From Lentinus brumalis (lineage: Eukaryota; Basidiomycota; Agaricomycetes; Polyporales; Polyporaceae), in contig MARA01000089.1 in assembly GCA_001792895.1 (NCBI GenBank), forward strand, positions 1 to 42,398: a DNA stretch of 42,398 nucleotides, in the 5' to 3' direction. Shown here piece after piece: positions 31,600 to 42,398 of this stretch (positions within the stretch are counted from its first letter, which is position 1; every line of letters starts with the position of its first letter). Under the pieces are notes generated by a model. It saw only the letters and a list, made by a program, of their open reading frames with translations. It was not told where the DNA came from and made no database searches. A program made the translations under genes and the position numbers.

Positions 31600-34418
31600 T
31601 CAATCAATGCGAGCGCGCTTCACGGAAGTGCAACTCTCGACGTCCGAGTTCTCCGAGGCAGCACGCTTCGCATTCAGCCCGTGAGCCTCCATAGCGGTAC
31701 AGAGGGCCCAGTGCACGTCATCTATAGCATCCTGAACCTCTTGGAGGCTGCTATCACTCTCAGAAGCAGCGTAGAGCCACCATGCAAGCCCCATGATGAC
31801 GAGGAAGAGCCCACATGGCCCTCCGCGCCAGATAATCTCCCACTCGCTCTTATCTGTAGGCGCGATGCGGTTGAGCAAAGTTGGGGAGCCATCGACGCGT
31901 CGGGTAGCCGGTTGCAGGGAGGCCCACCATGTCTTCCATTGCGCAGAAAAGGCAACATGGTCGACGAGCTCTGGGAGCTTCTCGTAATCGCGACCCTCCT
32001 TCATCCATTGAGCAATCTCATCTGGACGGAGAGCGGTCGGGAGGTGAAACTGCTTCTTCTGTAGAATTGCTTGAGTCATGACCATGGCCGCTACAGAGCA
32101 TGAAAGATCGATAGTACTCACCCGAGACTCCGGGTACCCCATATGCATCTCAAACTTCTGCCAACTATGCACCAGACGGTGCCAGCCCTTCCCTCCAGCC
32201 TCGAGATGGTACTCGAAGAACTCGACCGCGCTGAAGACCCAGTCCGGGGCCTCCTGATCAAGCACAATCAACACGTTCTCGGTGTCTGTCGATGGAAGGA
32301 GAGCAGAGCCGTCCAGAGGGGTGACGACAGAGGATGAGGTCGCTATACCGGGGAGGACGATGGTGTCTGAGATGGACGCAGGCTGGAGCGAAGCGGAAGA
32401 GCCTGCAAGGGGGTCTTGTACATGGACCTGACCGGAGGCGGAGGAGGCTGCGGTGGATTGCGTCTCGACTTCTTGAACGTCCTGAGCATCCGCCGGGGCG
32501 GGCAAAGCTGCACCTGAAGCCGCCGAAGGAGTTGCGCTTGGCAGGGGAGAGGTTGTCGCTGTCGAAGTCGGCGACACAGATGTGGGAGGCTGCTCAGCAC
32601 CAGATGAAGTGCCGTGCGTGGGATGTATGCTGTGTACGGAACTTGCGAGTCCTGAGGCCGCCGCATTGCTCAACTCGCCAGGCGTAGCAGATGAGTCTTC
32701 TGGCACGAAGGCTTGGGTGACAGCCTCGGTCTGAGTGGGTGTGGCAGCAGAGGCGGCGGCGGCGGCGGCGGCGGCAGAGCGTGTGCGTGTCGTGACAGAC
32801 GTGGGAGGAATAGAAGCCGTAGTCTTCGGTGCACGGGGCGCGCGAGGTTTCTTCGCTGGCTTTTGCAGAGCCTGCGCGGCCGAGATCAACCCCTCCGCCA
32901 CCATCCTCTCGTGGTTCCTCTTCATCGTAGCCAACCTCTGCTTCTCCCAATCCATCGCTCCTGATATACTGCGGGACGACGTGCTCGACGACGTGGTTGT
33001 ATTGGGCGCACCACCCTCCGACTCGCTGGTAGGGCTTGATTCCGGCGCGGTGGCTGCGGTATTCTTCGACGGACCTGCGGCAGACTCAGTCGACTGTCTC
33101 GACGCAGAAGAAGGGGGATCTGAGGGCGTCGTAGGGGGAAGTTGGACGGAGAACGTTGGCTGGGGATTGGGAAGAGGTGGAGGAGCGGGTGTGGACCGTG
33201 ACGACTCGGATGGGGTGGTGCTCGAGTCAGGATCGGCTTCGCCACCCAGGTAAGCGGCATGCAATTTCTTTGCTGCGTCCGGTGCTGCATGTAACAGTTT
33301 CGGATTAGCGTCATCGCCCACTAGCTCGAACAGCTGTATCATATTACTCACGATAGCAATTGACCACGAAGTTGTTGAAGTCTGCTTTGAAAGCTGGCCA
33401 TTTGGTACACACATCCGTCAACGTGAGCCCCAGATTCGCTGTATGTCCTGAATGATAGCTAACACGTATTGTCAGCCGTCAAGACATTTCAGGCGCAGAG
33501 ACTGTTGTGCTCACGAGTAAGACACGAACTCGCCGGTGTCTGGACGTGGCCCTCCAGCACTGACCGACACCTTCCAGCCGAGCTGTTGCTCAAGGTTCTT
33601 CGCGAGCTTTGCGAACTTCTCGGGTAACGCATCGATGCGGCTAGAGACAGGTAAGAGGGAATTCGAGTCTGCATGATCGTTGAACTCACTCCTGGATGAT
33701 CCTTGCCCGCTTCTGTTGATCCTGCACCGTTACGCCAGGCGCGGGGTCGGTGAACATGTCTAAGCCGTCGTCCTTGGGACCTTTGATGCGCGCCGCTTCG
33801 ACCTCCGCCTTCACCTCCTCGCTCTCATTCTCCAACATCACTTTTGCCCGCTCCCCCATGAATGCCAACCATCCCTTCGGCTTCTCGCCCTCCTCCGCTG
33901 CAACGAACTTCTTCAAGTACTCGTCGAACTCTGGCTTGATGATTGGTAGGACGCGCTCGCCGTAGATGTCGACGTAAGCCTGATAGGCTTGTCTCTTGAC
34001 AGCCTTCTGCGGGTCTGCGTTGAAGTCGAGGCCGCTGTCCTTTTTCTTGCTCTTGTTTCGCGTCTTCAGGTCAAGACTGTTCGCGCGATTCCAGAACCAC
34101 CAATAGATTTGCTAAGTATTCGAACCAGGTGAGTCAGGCGAATGCTCTACGAACCACAGCGAGACTGACCTTTTTGCGCCCATGTACAGAGATCTGCTGC
34201 TCCTCGCCATCGGGCCCCGGCTTCAGAGTGGTGAAGAAGATCGACTTCTCGTCTGCACCCTCTGGTACTACGACTTCGGGGTATAGCGCGGAGAAGTAGT
34301 CTTGATACACGCTCGTCAAGAACGTCGTCGTGAGGTCCTGGGTACGCGCCGCAGTGAACCCTGGCCACCGCTCTTCAAGCATTGCGAGTTCGAGTTCAGC
34401 TGTCCAAGGGCGGCCCAT
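31600..34418 (-). CDS. transposon-borne protein of unknown function (841 aa)
   Basis: This is a leftward six-exon gene: 34418-34170, 34111-33690, 33640-33515, 33458-33352, 33284-32122 and 32058-31600. All junctions are in phase, with typical GT-AG introns. The N-terminal half is ordered and begins MGRPWTAELELAMLEERWPGF, followed by an aromatic QIYWWFWNR segment and charged helices. The middle is a long Ser/Thr/Pro/Ala-rich linker with poly-Ala. The last 170 residues are again ordered and contain the hydrophobic LFLVIMGLAWWLYAA, which could be a membrane segment or a buried helix, and a KRARID tail. The type resembles dispersed agaricomycete repeat proteins, but I cannot name a function. It ends 123 bp from the TIR and is divergent to TET/JBP. 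Confidence 0.7.
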
Positions 34419-35114
34419 AGCGAAGGTACGAGTTTGGTGACCGTGTACAGAGGGGAGACTGAAACGATGCAGGTGAGGACAGATGTCGGATGCCAGAGGC
34501 TGCAAAAAATCGTGGGCGCATTGTGTTACAATACCCAGCGGCGGCGCACCCGATCTGCACCGAGCCAGTCCGAGAGGATGATCGGGCACCACCACCTCTC
34601 CCGCTGTGCAGCCTTCCTGCTGCAACTGTCCTTCCACGTTCTCGGGTCTGGTAACTATTATCGCTCTTCCTCTGGCATTCGTTCCTCTAACATGTCGTTC
34701 TTGCTTCAGCCTTGCGTCCAGCTACTTAATCGCCAGCCTCCGGACAGTGCCCGTTCACACGTGCCTAAGGAGGACCGATCTTGCATCGCTATTGATCGGA
34801 CGGGACTGCCTCCTATTCTCCGGCTCCTCTCTAGCTCCCGCGCGACGTGCTGAGCCAGTTCTCAAAGCACGGATGTCGCTCCCATCCCCACCGCGACCAC
34901 CGCTACGACCGCTCCCGGGTTGGCTTGTACTCGGATACACAAGACATCTAACCATGAGTTCCCGGTCTCCTGCGTCACGGATGTATGGGCTCGATAAGAG
35001 TAGCTAATAGTGCCTGTATGTATCTGTACCTGGCGCCCAATTCACTCTTCTCTACTCTACTCCTTCAAGCACACTTCGCGTGTCTAGATCTGGACCTTGC
35101 TGCTTCAGAGCAAT
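34419..35114. promoter_or_regulatory. region between divergent element genes
   Basis: This 0.7-kb gap separates the leftward 841-residue gene from the TET/JBP gene. It should contain both promoters. Short open frames are present (for example from 34692 and 34873), and one or more could be 5' exons of TET/JBP, but I could not join them convincingly. Confidence 0.4.
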
Positions 35115-37313
35115 ATGCGGCAGCCTACCGGTGTACGGCGTCTGTGTGGTCACAGATCCCGTGCCCGTGACCGGACGTTCATATCTCAAAACGCGCCTGT
35201 CGCGCCGTGTACTAGTATACAACCACCACCACGTCCGCCACCCGGTTCAACTCACTTTACGCCTGTATGTCTGGTGAGTGCTCTCTATTACATCCCCTTC
35301 GACCTCTCTGCGTGCGCCGAGCGTGGACTCGACTGTTGGATCCCAGACGTTGCGCGCAATAGGTGGTCGACTGGGTGCTTGGCATAGCTCAGCACTGTGT
35401 ACTGATCATGCTTTATTGCGCTTTAGGGCCCGAATATCTGGACTCCTTTCGCGTTGTGAGTACTTATTCACAGGCTCCGCGCAACAAGTACCTGATAACT
35501 GTCGCCGCCTCTCGATTTCAGACACGCCAGAAGAGCATCTTCTCCCCATGGGGAGCCCTACTCGGCCCTCCCCTGCACGCCCCTGCTACGTTCGACTTTG
35601 GACGTGATCTCCTCGCTGCAATATTCGCACAAGACGACCCCCATGGGTCGGGCCCACCGCCTGTGGCGCAACCACCATCGCCTTCAAGCCGGGCGTTGTT
35701 AGAGATGCCTGCCACCGCTCAGGCACAACCCGCAGTGCACCCCGACCCCCTTCCAGCGGTTACTGCTTCTGCGCCATGCCTGTCAGGCTCACTGAGCTCC
35801 GCGGACCCGCAGCCTTCGCACGCGCTCGCCACAGAGACGCGCTCCAAGCCGAGGCAGCGTGGAGCCAAGGCTAGCACGTCCGCTGCTGCATCGCGCAATG
35901 CACTGGCACCCTATCCCCAACCACCCTTGCGCTCGTCCGGTACTCAGGACGACGGCGCTACCAAGGAGCAGTTTCATCAGCGAGGGCGCAACAAGGCCCG
36001 CCGCCAGCGGAAGCGCGTCGCCCAGCCTGCCGCATCTGTGGACAGTGGTGCTTCCGCAGTGCCCCCAGATCTGAGCATCCGCACGCCCCTCACGAGGCGA
36101 CCTCTTAAATCCTCCGCGGCAAAGCATCGTCAAGGGGCTCAAGCATCACGCACCGAGTCCGTGCAGAACATCGCAGCACCGGCAGTTGGCCTCGACTATG
36201 TACCTGTGGTCGGGCAAGGCTTCACAGGACCGGTGCTCTCGTTGACCGAAGACGATCGGACGCCGTGGACGGCGCAACAACTGGTGGATCTTCTGGGTTT
36301 CGACTATGAGGAGTGGGATGGGAAGTGAGTGTTTCGTACATACTCGAGTCGTCGAATGCGTCGCCCAACCTCTTGATCCAAAGGATATGTCGTGTCCTCC
36401 TCGCTCCTGATGGCACAATCATCGTCGTGCTTGCCGGTCAACCCAACGACGCGTCTTGGAGCACGGTGACTGAGGAAGCGACCGGGGCGCTTGAGGACAT
36501 GCGGCGGAACTACCACTCTGCACACTGCGACTTCTCCCACCGCCGCGGCGATTACTGGTCGGTCACTACTGGAATCACCTATGGAGGCGGACAGCCGGTG
36601 AGTGCGCGTGCTCGTGGCCTACCTTTCGCATGCTCACCGGCCCGAAGTCTCCGTCGAACTTCGCCCATTCCGCGCACAACCGCCTTGTGATCCAAGACGC
36701 TCTGGACAACACGGCCATTCGCCGCATCGCGAACTTTGCCAGTGGTGAGTGGCGAGTTTGTTGCAATGGACGGGTCATTTACAAGCTCGAAGGCGCGCTC
36801 CAGGTCTGGGCACCCAGGCTCTACGATTCCTACGGCGACGTGCTCAGCGAATTGTGCGAGCGCGATCCTGAGCTCAAGCCGCCCTTCAAGGGCAATGTCT
36901 TTGCCGCAGCAACGTTCAACCTTGGCCCGAGCACCGTCACTCATCGCCATGTTGACCAGCAGAACGTTCCATGGGGGTTGTGCGCGGTCACTGCGCTTGG
37001 GAGGTACAACCCTAAGCAGAGCGGACATCTGGTCCTGTGGTCTTTGCGTAAGGTGATCGAGTTCCCACCCGGCGCCACGATCTTTCTACCCTCCGCGACC
37101 GTTCCCCATTCAAATACTATCCTGACACAAGCAGGCGAAACTCGCCTGTCAATCACGCAGTATACCGCAGGTGGACTCCTTCGCTGGGCGGCGTGCGGCT
37201 TTCAAAGTCAGAAGAACTTCGAGGCTGCGGGTAACAAGTTCGACATTACCGGCCAGGAGCGATGGAGGTTGGGCATGTCTTTACTTAGCAAATGGGACGA
37301 ATTTGTAGACTGA
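35115..37313 (+). CDS. TET/JBP-type 5-methylcytosine dioxygenase, intact copy
   Basis: This is an Fe(II)/2-oxoglutarate dioxygenase of the TET/JBP family, expected to oxidise 5-methylcytosine in DNA. Firm exons are 35522-36324, 36384-36597 and 36648-37313, in phase. The first encodes a long basic, Pro/Ala/Ser-rich region. The next gives the conserved VLAGQP and YGGGQP segments that precede the catalytic domain in fungal members. The last holds the beta-helix with H-V-D (36948-36956), FPPGATIFLPSA, distal His (37107-37109), Arg in ETRLSITQY (37143-37145) and GGLLRWA. All key residues are present. The 5' end is unsure: an ATG at 35115 with a donor at about 35276 is my best guess, but the joining exon is not resolved. 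It is divergent from the 841-residue gene. Confidence 0.85.
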
Positions 37314-37389
37314 TATGTGTACCGTCGTACTACCTACTTTCGTAATTGAGTTCGTCGTCGGACAAGACTTTGATGGCATGCAAACATGT

Positions 37390-37611
37390 GTCTTACTGGG
37401 AGGGTAAGACGCTGTCGCCAAAAGTAAGATTCGGTGAGTAACATGGCTACGGTGTCTTATAGACTGATATGCGTCTTACCAGTTTACTGTTGTAGTCGAG
37501 TTGGTCGTACGAACATATATCGCCGAGAGGTTTCATAGACATGTGAGCCGGTGACGATGGCATAATCCATGCGAGGACATGCGACGGCGTCTTACTCGAA
37601 GGTTAAGACGC
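37390..37611. promoter_or_regulatory. pair of hairpin repeats, copy 2
   Basis: These are the same two GTCTTAC/GTAAGAC and GCGTCTTA/TAAGACGC stem-loops as at 2020-2241, at the same spacing, in the 583-bp spacer between the TET/JBP stop and the accessory gene. No gene is seen in the rest of the spacer. Confidence 0.5.
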
Positions 37612-37896
37612 TGTCGCTGAAAGTAAGACACAGTATCGTAGAGTCATGTTGTGTATTAGAACATGTAGTCAACATGGGATGTAAGGTCGTCTGAAATTTG
37701 GCTATACACATTTCAGAGGATCTCCTGTGTTACTGACGATGTACGCATGAGGTATGTTGCATAATAGAGTCCTGCGGAGCGACGCGGCCAACCCTCTTCA
37801 ATTGCCGCGGACTACTAGCGCCTCCATGCTCACCTTGATCCTCTACTCAGCCCAACGTGCAGTCACTCCTACTTGTGCATCCCTTGTCTACATATC

Positions 37897-38699
37897 ATGC
37901 CTCGGGCTGTCCAAGACATAACCGACGAGGAGACTCTGCGGAGCAAGCTTCTGAAGCAGGAGAGGAATCACCGGCACTACCTGAAGAAGAAGTCGGAGTA
38001 AGTCCTTGCTCCCAAGCTGCACTTGTGTCTAACACTAACCTCCCGCCAGAGCAGAAAGGCTCGGGATCTCGGTGAAGGCCCTGCGCAAATTGAGTAGGGC
38101 GGGCAAGGGAAGCAGGCCGGTTGGACAAAAGCACAAGCAACTACTTCAAGCGGGGCCGTCCGAGACCCACGAGGATTCTGGCTCAGACGCAACCGCGCCC
38201 GCCGCGCAGGAGCATGTTGGATTCGAGGGCGATGGTATAGACCCTTCGTTCCGGTGAGTCAAAGTGCAGTCAGTCATGATGCAATTGGTTGAGGTGCGAC
38301 AGGACGAATGCCCTAGCTTGGCCTATTCCTATCCCTGCGACCGCCGAATATGAACTCATTCGAGTCCTCGACAGGCTCAACGAGGCACTGAACTACTGGG
38401 GATATCGCGAGAATCTCAACGCGTTCTGGAAACAGCTCTGTGTTCGATACGAGCGTGCGTTACTGGGGGAAGAGATGGAATCCTGGGTGTCTGAGGCTGA
38501 GGAGCAGGTCGACAGGGGTGAGGAGTTGTTGGAGTGGATACAGGATGTTCTGGTGAGCATGCCTGCTCGAGGTCTCTCCTCGGACGCCTTGCATGAGGTG
38601 TGGAGGGGTATCACTACTGCAAGCTCTAACGTTCAGTATGTCATCGCTGCCACCAAAGTCCACCTACAGCTAGCTGCGCACGATGCACAAGTATTGTAG
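37897..38699 (+). CDS. small accessory protein of KDZ element, intact copy
   Basis: This is a three-exon gene (37897-37997, 38050-38253, 38303-38699) encoding 233 residues, all junctions in phase. The N-terminus is a very basic helical stretch (KLLKQERNHRHYLKKK, then RLGISVKALRKLSRAGKG) that could bind nucleic acid. An acidic, disordered linker follows. The C-terminal 130 residues (from ATAEYELIRVLDRLNEALNYWGY) look like an all-helical domain. I do not recognise a family, and there are no cysteine or catalytic motifs. It lies between TET/JBP and the KDZ transposase in the same orientation, so it is probably a helper of transposition or of element expression (inference). The ATG is the first in the open frame. 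Confidence 0.65.
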
Positions 38700-39492
38700 A
38701 GCGGACATGTATAAGATGAATGCCAGACAGATAAATTGTGGTCGGATCTGATACATGCAATGCGAAACTACTTGGGGTGAATAGTCCAATCCAGAACTGA
38801 TACTCGATGCTCGTCCCGGCTTCGGGGGACAGTGAACTGGCTGGATGCCATCGTGCTCGAGGTCGGCCCTCGCACGCAGTGAACTCGCTACAGCGCGAGG
38901 CGAGAGAGGAGAGGGGCGCCGTCGACGGAGATGGGGGCACGAAGACTTCCGAGCCTTCTTCGGCCTCGACATCAGACTGCTTGAAATCCGAATGGACAAG
39001 GGAGCATAACTCACCGGAAACCGCGTCATTTCTCTCGAGACGAACATCGTCTGGCTCGCCTGTAGCATGGAAGTCAGTTACGGCAGGTTGAACTCGTGTG
39101 CGTACCGTTACGGGCGGAGCAGTCGGCCTGGGCGACGCGTGCGGGCTGGTACCGCGGTTTTCGCAGGATTTGGCCATGCAAATTGTCTTTGGGGAGCTCA
39201 TGCACGGCATCTTGTAGGCGTGCAGAGCGATGTGCAGGCGCCATCGTCGGGGCCGTACGGGGTAGTGCACCGTGTGTCGTGGACGGGCTGCGAGGTCGGC
39301 ATTTGGAGGATGCAGGATGAACAACACCGGGTCAGGATCTGAGACAGGCTGAGGCTCATGGTAGTCTTCAAGATGTGCGTCCTCGTAGTCAGGCTGTGAA
39401 ACATATAAGGCTGATTTGAGTGAGATATAGCATGCATTACAGTACGGATGCGCAAACTCGTACGCAGTTGGATCCGCGCTTATTGCCATCAT
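38641..39492 (-). CDS. tentative leftward ORF in KDZ element, copy 2
   Basis: This is the second copy of the minus-strand frame described at 3291-4112. Its open frame begins at the double ATG near 39492 (an in-frame ATG at 39513 is also possible) and runs to 38641, overlapping the end of the accessory gene by 59 bp. The C-terminal part differs from copy 1 because of a one-base indel near 38828. That the two copies diverge in frame here weakens the case for the C-terminal half being coding. Confidence 0.35.
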   Translation of the reverse strand: MMAISADPTAYEFAHPYCNACYISLKSALYVSQPDYEDAHLEDYHEPQPVSDPDPVLFILHPPNADLAARPRHTVHYPVRPRRWRLHIALHAYKMPCMSSPKTICMAKSCENRGTSPHASPRPTAPPVTVRTRVQPAVTDFHATGEPDDVRLERNDAVSGELCSLVHSDFKQSDVEAEEGSEVFVPPSPSTAPLSSLASRCSEFTACEGRPRARWHPASSLSPEAGTSIEYQFWIGLFTPSSFALHVSDPTTIYLSGIHLIHVRSTILVHRAQLAVGGLWWQR

Positions 39493-39558
39493 TAGTCTTT
39501 CCCTGGCCGCCACGGACGTCTACCGGCTGCGTCGTCGGTCGGCCCAACTACATCGAGC

Positions 39559-42398
39559 ATGAGGTCGGAAAAACGCAAAGCGACATCGGGTCCACGCAAA
39601 GGCAAGAAGGCCAAGTTTGATGTGATAGATACAGTCTTCGACGGGCCCAGTGGAAGTAGCACCGAGGCTGGCTCGAGTCAACCTATAACAGTGCGACATG
39701 TCGACTTCTCAGAAAGCTCTTCCGGGCGCAGACGACAGAAAACCGAGCGTATGCAGGTCATTCCAGACCCGCGCGAGCAAGCACCCGCCTATGCAGGAGA
39801 TGCCTCGTCGGACAACACAGTGAATTCGATCTTGGCTGTATTGCCTGTCGCGGAAGCTGAAGACCTCGAGGGATCGACTGGCGACACCAGTCCCACCACT
39901 CAGGCCAAGAGACCGCGTTCTGATTTACGTGCAGTAGTGCGTGACCGTTCTTCTACATTTTCTCATCCGAGTACTGAAGTCTTCTTTAGAATCGTCTTCG
40001 GAAGTGGCTCCCCGCCAGGCAAGACTTCCTCGATGAACTGCTCGCCTTTGAAGGCTGCGAGGAGCCTATTGAAGAGGGCTTCGTTCTCTGCGATCTATGC
40101 GGAGTCCGCCCTGCAACTATACGATGTCGCGACTGCTTCCGACGCCCTCTCCGCTGCAAGTCGTGCATACTTGAGAAGCATGCCGAGAACCTGTTGCACC
40201 GGGTCGAAGTGAGTAAATCCCGATTCATTCAGCTTCTGGAAACTCACAAGCGACGGAGCAGGAGTGGGATGGAGATAAATTCTGCAACAGCTCGCTCGAA
40301 AAGCTCGGCTTGAAAGTGCAAGTTGGCCATGACCGTGGAACATGCCCTCACCCTTCTCTGGTCGGCCGCCGGATCGTCATCTGCGACTCTACGGGAATCT
40401 ATACGCACCGGGTCAAGTTCTGCAAGTGCATAGACCCTGCTTCGGGTGAACTCACGCCAGATTGGCGTCAGCTCATGCGCATGGGCTGGTTTCCGGCCAG
40501 CATGGACCGCCCGGAAACGGTCTTCACATTTCGGCTCCTCAAGACGTTCCAGGAGCTCAATTTCCAGGCCAAGACCAACCTGCACGACTACTGGAAGACC
40601 CTGGAGCGGATCACCGACAACTCAGGAGGTGCCGATGTCCCGGTGAGCTTCATTTTCAAAGATCATCCGTCGTCCTCACGGAGTTCCCTAATGATACTTT
40701 CTAGAATCGATACAAGCAACTCTCTCATGCCGTTCGTATCTGGCGTCATCTCCAGATGCTGAAGAGATCCGCGCGAGCGCACGATCCAGCTGGCGCGCAG
40801 GCAACCGGACCTGGCGAACTCGTTGTTGAGTGTCCAGCCTGCCCGCACCCTGGCAAAAATCTACCAGAGGGATGGGAGAATGCGCCGGCAGAGTCGAAGT
40901 GAGTTCAGATTTCTTGCTTTCTATCAGCGCGTCGATCTCACGCATGATTCGAATACCAGGTGGTTGTACACGCTGTATCTCATGATAGATGCCAACTTCC
41001 GCGCTCGGTGCAAGGACCGAGGGATCGAGGACATCGAGCTCGCCCCGGGGTGGGCCTATTACGTCGAAGAGAAAGCGTATCAAGCGCATGTTGCCGCCTG
41101 CAAAGGCCAAAAGGAGGTATGACAACGCACGCAAAGCCCGTCTGATGTCAGCTGACGTTGATCGTCGTAGGAAAACACCTGCTCTGCAGAGCACAACGCT
41201 ATCTTGAAGGCCAATCTTCGGCGCGAGGGGTACATTGCTTCGGGTATCGGCGCTGTCTTGTGCGCTCGCCATGCCCTTGTCCGGAAGAACGGAGCGGGAG
41301 ATCTCCAGCTCGGCGAAGGGTATGTGAGCTTTCTATGCTTCCTAGTGTTCGGGCTGACCAAGGATACAACATCTTCAGGTATGCCAATATGGACTACCTC
41401 GTTTTTTCGACGGTCTTGGGCCTCGTCCTGGCGGCACTGCTCTTCTCCTACGACATCGCCTGCCAATGGTGCAAGAAGTTCTTCAAGCGGATGGACGAGA
41501 ACTTTCCCCCGAGATGAGGATAGATAGAACAAAGGTCGAAGACATCCGCTTTGCCATTCCGAAGAAGCACTACCGTGTTCACGGAGGGGAGCCGCACTCG
41601 CGGTGGTCTCTCAACTTTCTCAAGCACGTCGGACGCACTTACGGCGAATGGATTGAAGCTCATTGGTCACACATGAACCCTCTGGCACTCAGTACGCGGG
41701 AGATGGGCCTCGGCATGCGGCATGAGGTCTACAACGACCACTGGGGCGCCTGGAATTGGCAGAAGACGATCTCGTTCGGTAAGTCTTATCTGCGTTGACC
41801 TGCGTACATCATGATTGACACTATCATCAGGCTTAGTTCTCTTACGTGCGCTGCAGGAAGCCAAAGAGATGCGCGTAAAACAGCGAAAGGTCTATGAAGA
41901 GTTCGCTGCAAACATCCCAGAGGATACTGTCAAGGGATGGGAGGAAATGCTCAGCGCATGGAATGCAGACCCCACCAAACCGGACCCGTATGACGAACCC
42001 ACCTCGTGTAAGCTGAGAGCGACTGTGGACTTCCACGAGCTTGCGTTGACCTCGCTTTACAGCCATCACATTCGTCGCGGTCAAGCTCCAGCTCAACCAG
42101 GAAGAAGCAGCGGAAGCCGCGGCCGGGACGCTGCCTCCCCACGACACAACTCCAGGAGTGTTCCTGCAGGTTGGACTGGAGCTCGAAGAGAAGCAGTACG
42201 CGTTTCCTCTTATCTCACTCTACAGCTGACTCATACTGGCACGGGTTGGCAGGCGTGCCCTCCGCCTTCGAGCGAGCACGGGGCGCAGTCTGTCAGAGCT
42301 CGCGGCGCAGCAAGAAAAGCGCAACGTCTTGACGCGCCGGATTGATCTCTGGCGCGAGCTCCAGGACATCCACATGCCTATGGTTGCAGAACTACGTG
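39559..42398 (+). pseudogene. KDZ transposase, copy 2, frameshifted and cut by window end
   Basis: This is the same gene as 4177-8000, with the same start and introns, up to the window edge, which corresponds to base 7017 of copy 1. It lacks one T near 41507 (CTTTCCCCCGAG against CTTTCCTCCCGAG), so the frame stops 18 residues after the second catalytic Asp and the third catalytic residue is lost. Otherwise it is almost identical to copy 1. The lesion sits in a C run, so a sequencing error is a real possibility. Confidence 0.85.

Larger units (their letters stand above)
28737..42398 (+). mobile_element. KDZ-TET/JBP transposon, copy 2 (right part outside window)
   Basis: This is the left-hand 13.7 kb of the large KDZ element: a 2.74-kb TIR, the leftward 841-residue gene, the TET/JBP gene, hairpin spacer, accessory gene, tentative leftward ORF and most of the KDZ transposase gene. 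From 35368 on it repeats bases 1-7017. Adding bases 7018-10323 of copy 1 gives a full length of about 17 kb. Genes before 35368 are seen only in this copy, so that they belong to every copy is an inference from the position of the TIR. Confidence 0.85.

Overview
The window looks like basidiomycete DNA, most likely an agaricomycete such as a polypore. The genes carry many short GT-AG introns (mostly 43-66 bp, often with a CTNAC-like branch site). The mobile genes are of types typical of these fungi: KDZ (Kyakuja-Dileera-Zisupton) transposases with a CxC2-type cysteine cluster, a TET/JBP-type dioxygenase, and a chromodomain Ty3/gypsy retrotransposon. I see no rRNA, tRNA or CRISPR. Almost everything is repetitive or mobile.

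The main object is a large KDZ DNA transposon seen as two partial copies in the same orientation. Copy 1 (1-10323) lacks its left part because the window starts inside it. Copy 2 (28737-42398) lacks its right part because the window ends inside it. They overlap over 1-7017 and 35368-42398 and are nearly identical there. Laid together they give an element of about 17 kb: a long terminal inverted repeat (TIR, 2.3-2.7 kb) holding a 79-bp tandem array; a leftward 841-residue gene of unknown function; a rightward TET/JBP 5-methylcytosine dioxygenase; two hairpin repeats; a small helical accessory gene; a tentative leftward ORF; the rightward KDZ transposase; and the second TIR.

Between the two copies lie 18.4 kb (10324-28736). 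From left to right: a leftward Zn2Cys6 zinc-cluster gene whose 3' end is cut by the TIR of copy 1; a divergent rightward proline-rich gene; 49-bp and 98-bp minisatellites; and a second, unrelated KDZ transposase gene on the minus strand. That gene is split by a young chromovirus (18794-25028, LTRs differing at one of 368 positions, AGCTT target duplication) and is also cut at its 3' end. Last comes a rightward gene of unknown function whose 3' end runs into the TIR of copy 2.

How the genes may work together (inference): the KDZ transposase would act on the TIRs, whose GTACAA/TTACAA-rich tandem repeats are candidate binding sites. The TET/JBP enzyme could oxidise 5-methylcytosine on the element and so counter silencing. 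In each element copy different genes carry frameshifts, and each gene seen twice is intact in one of the copies. Exon coordinates were worked out by hand from reading frames and splice signals and are approximate.
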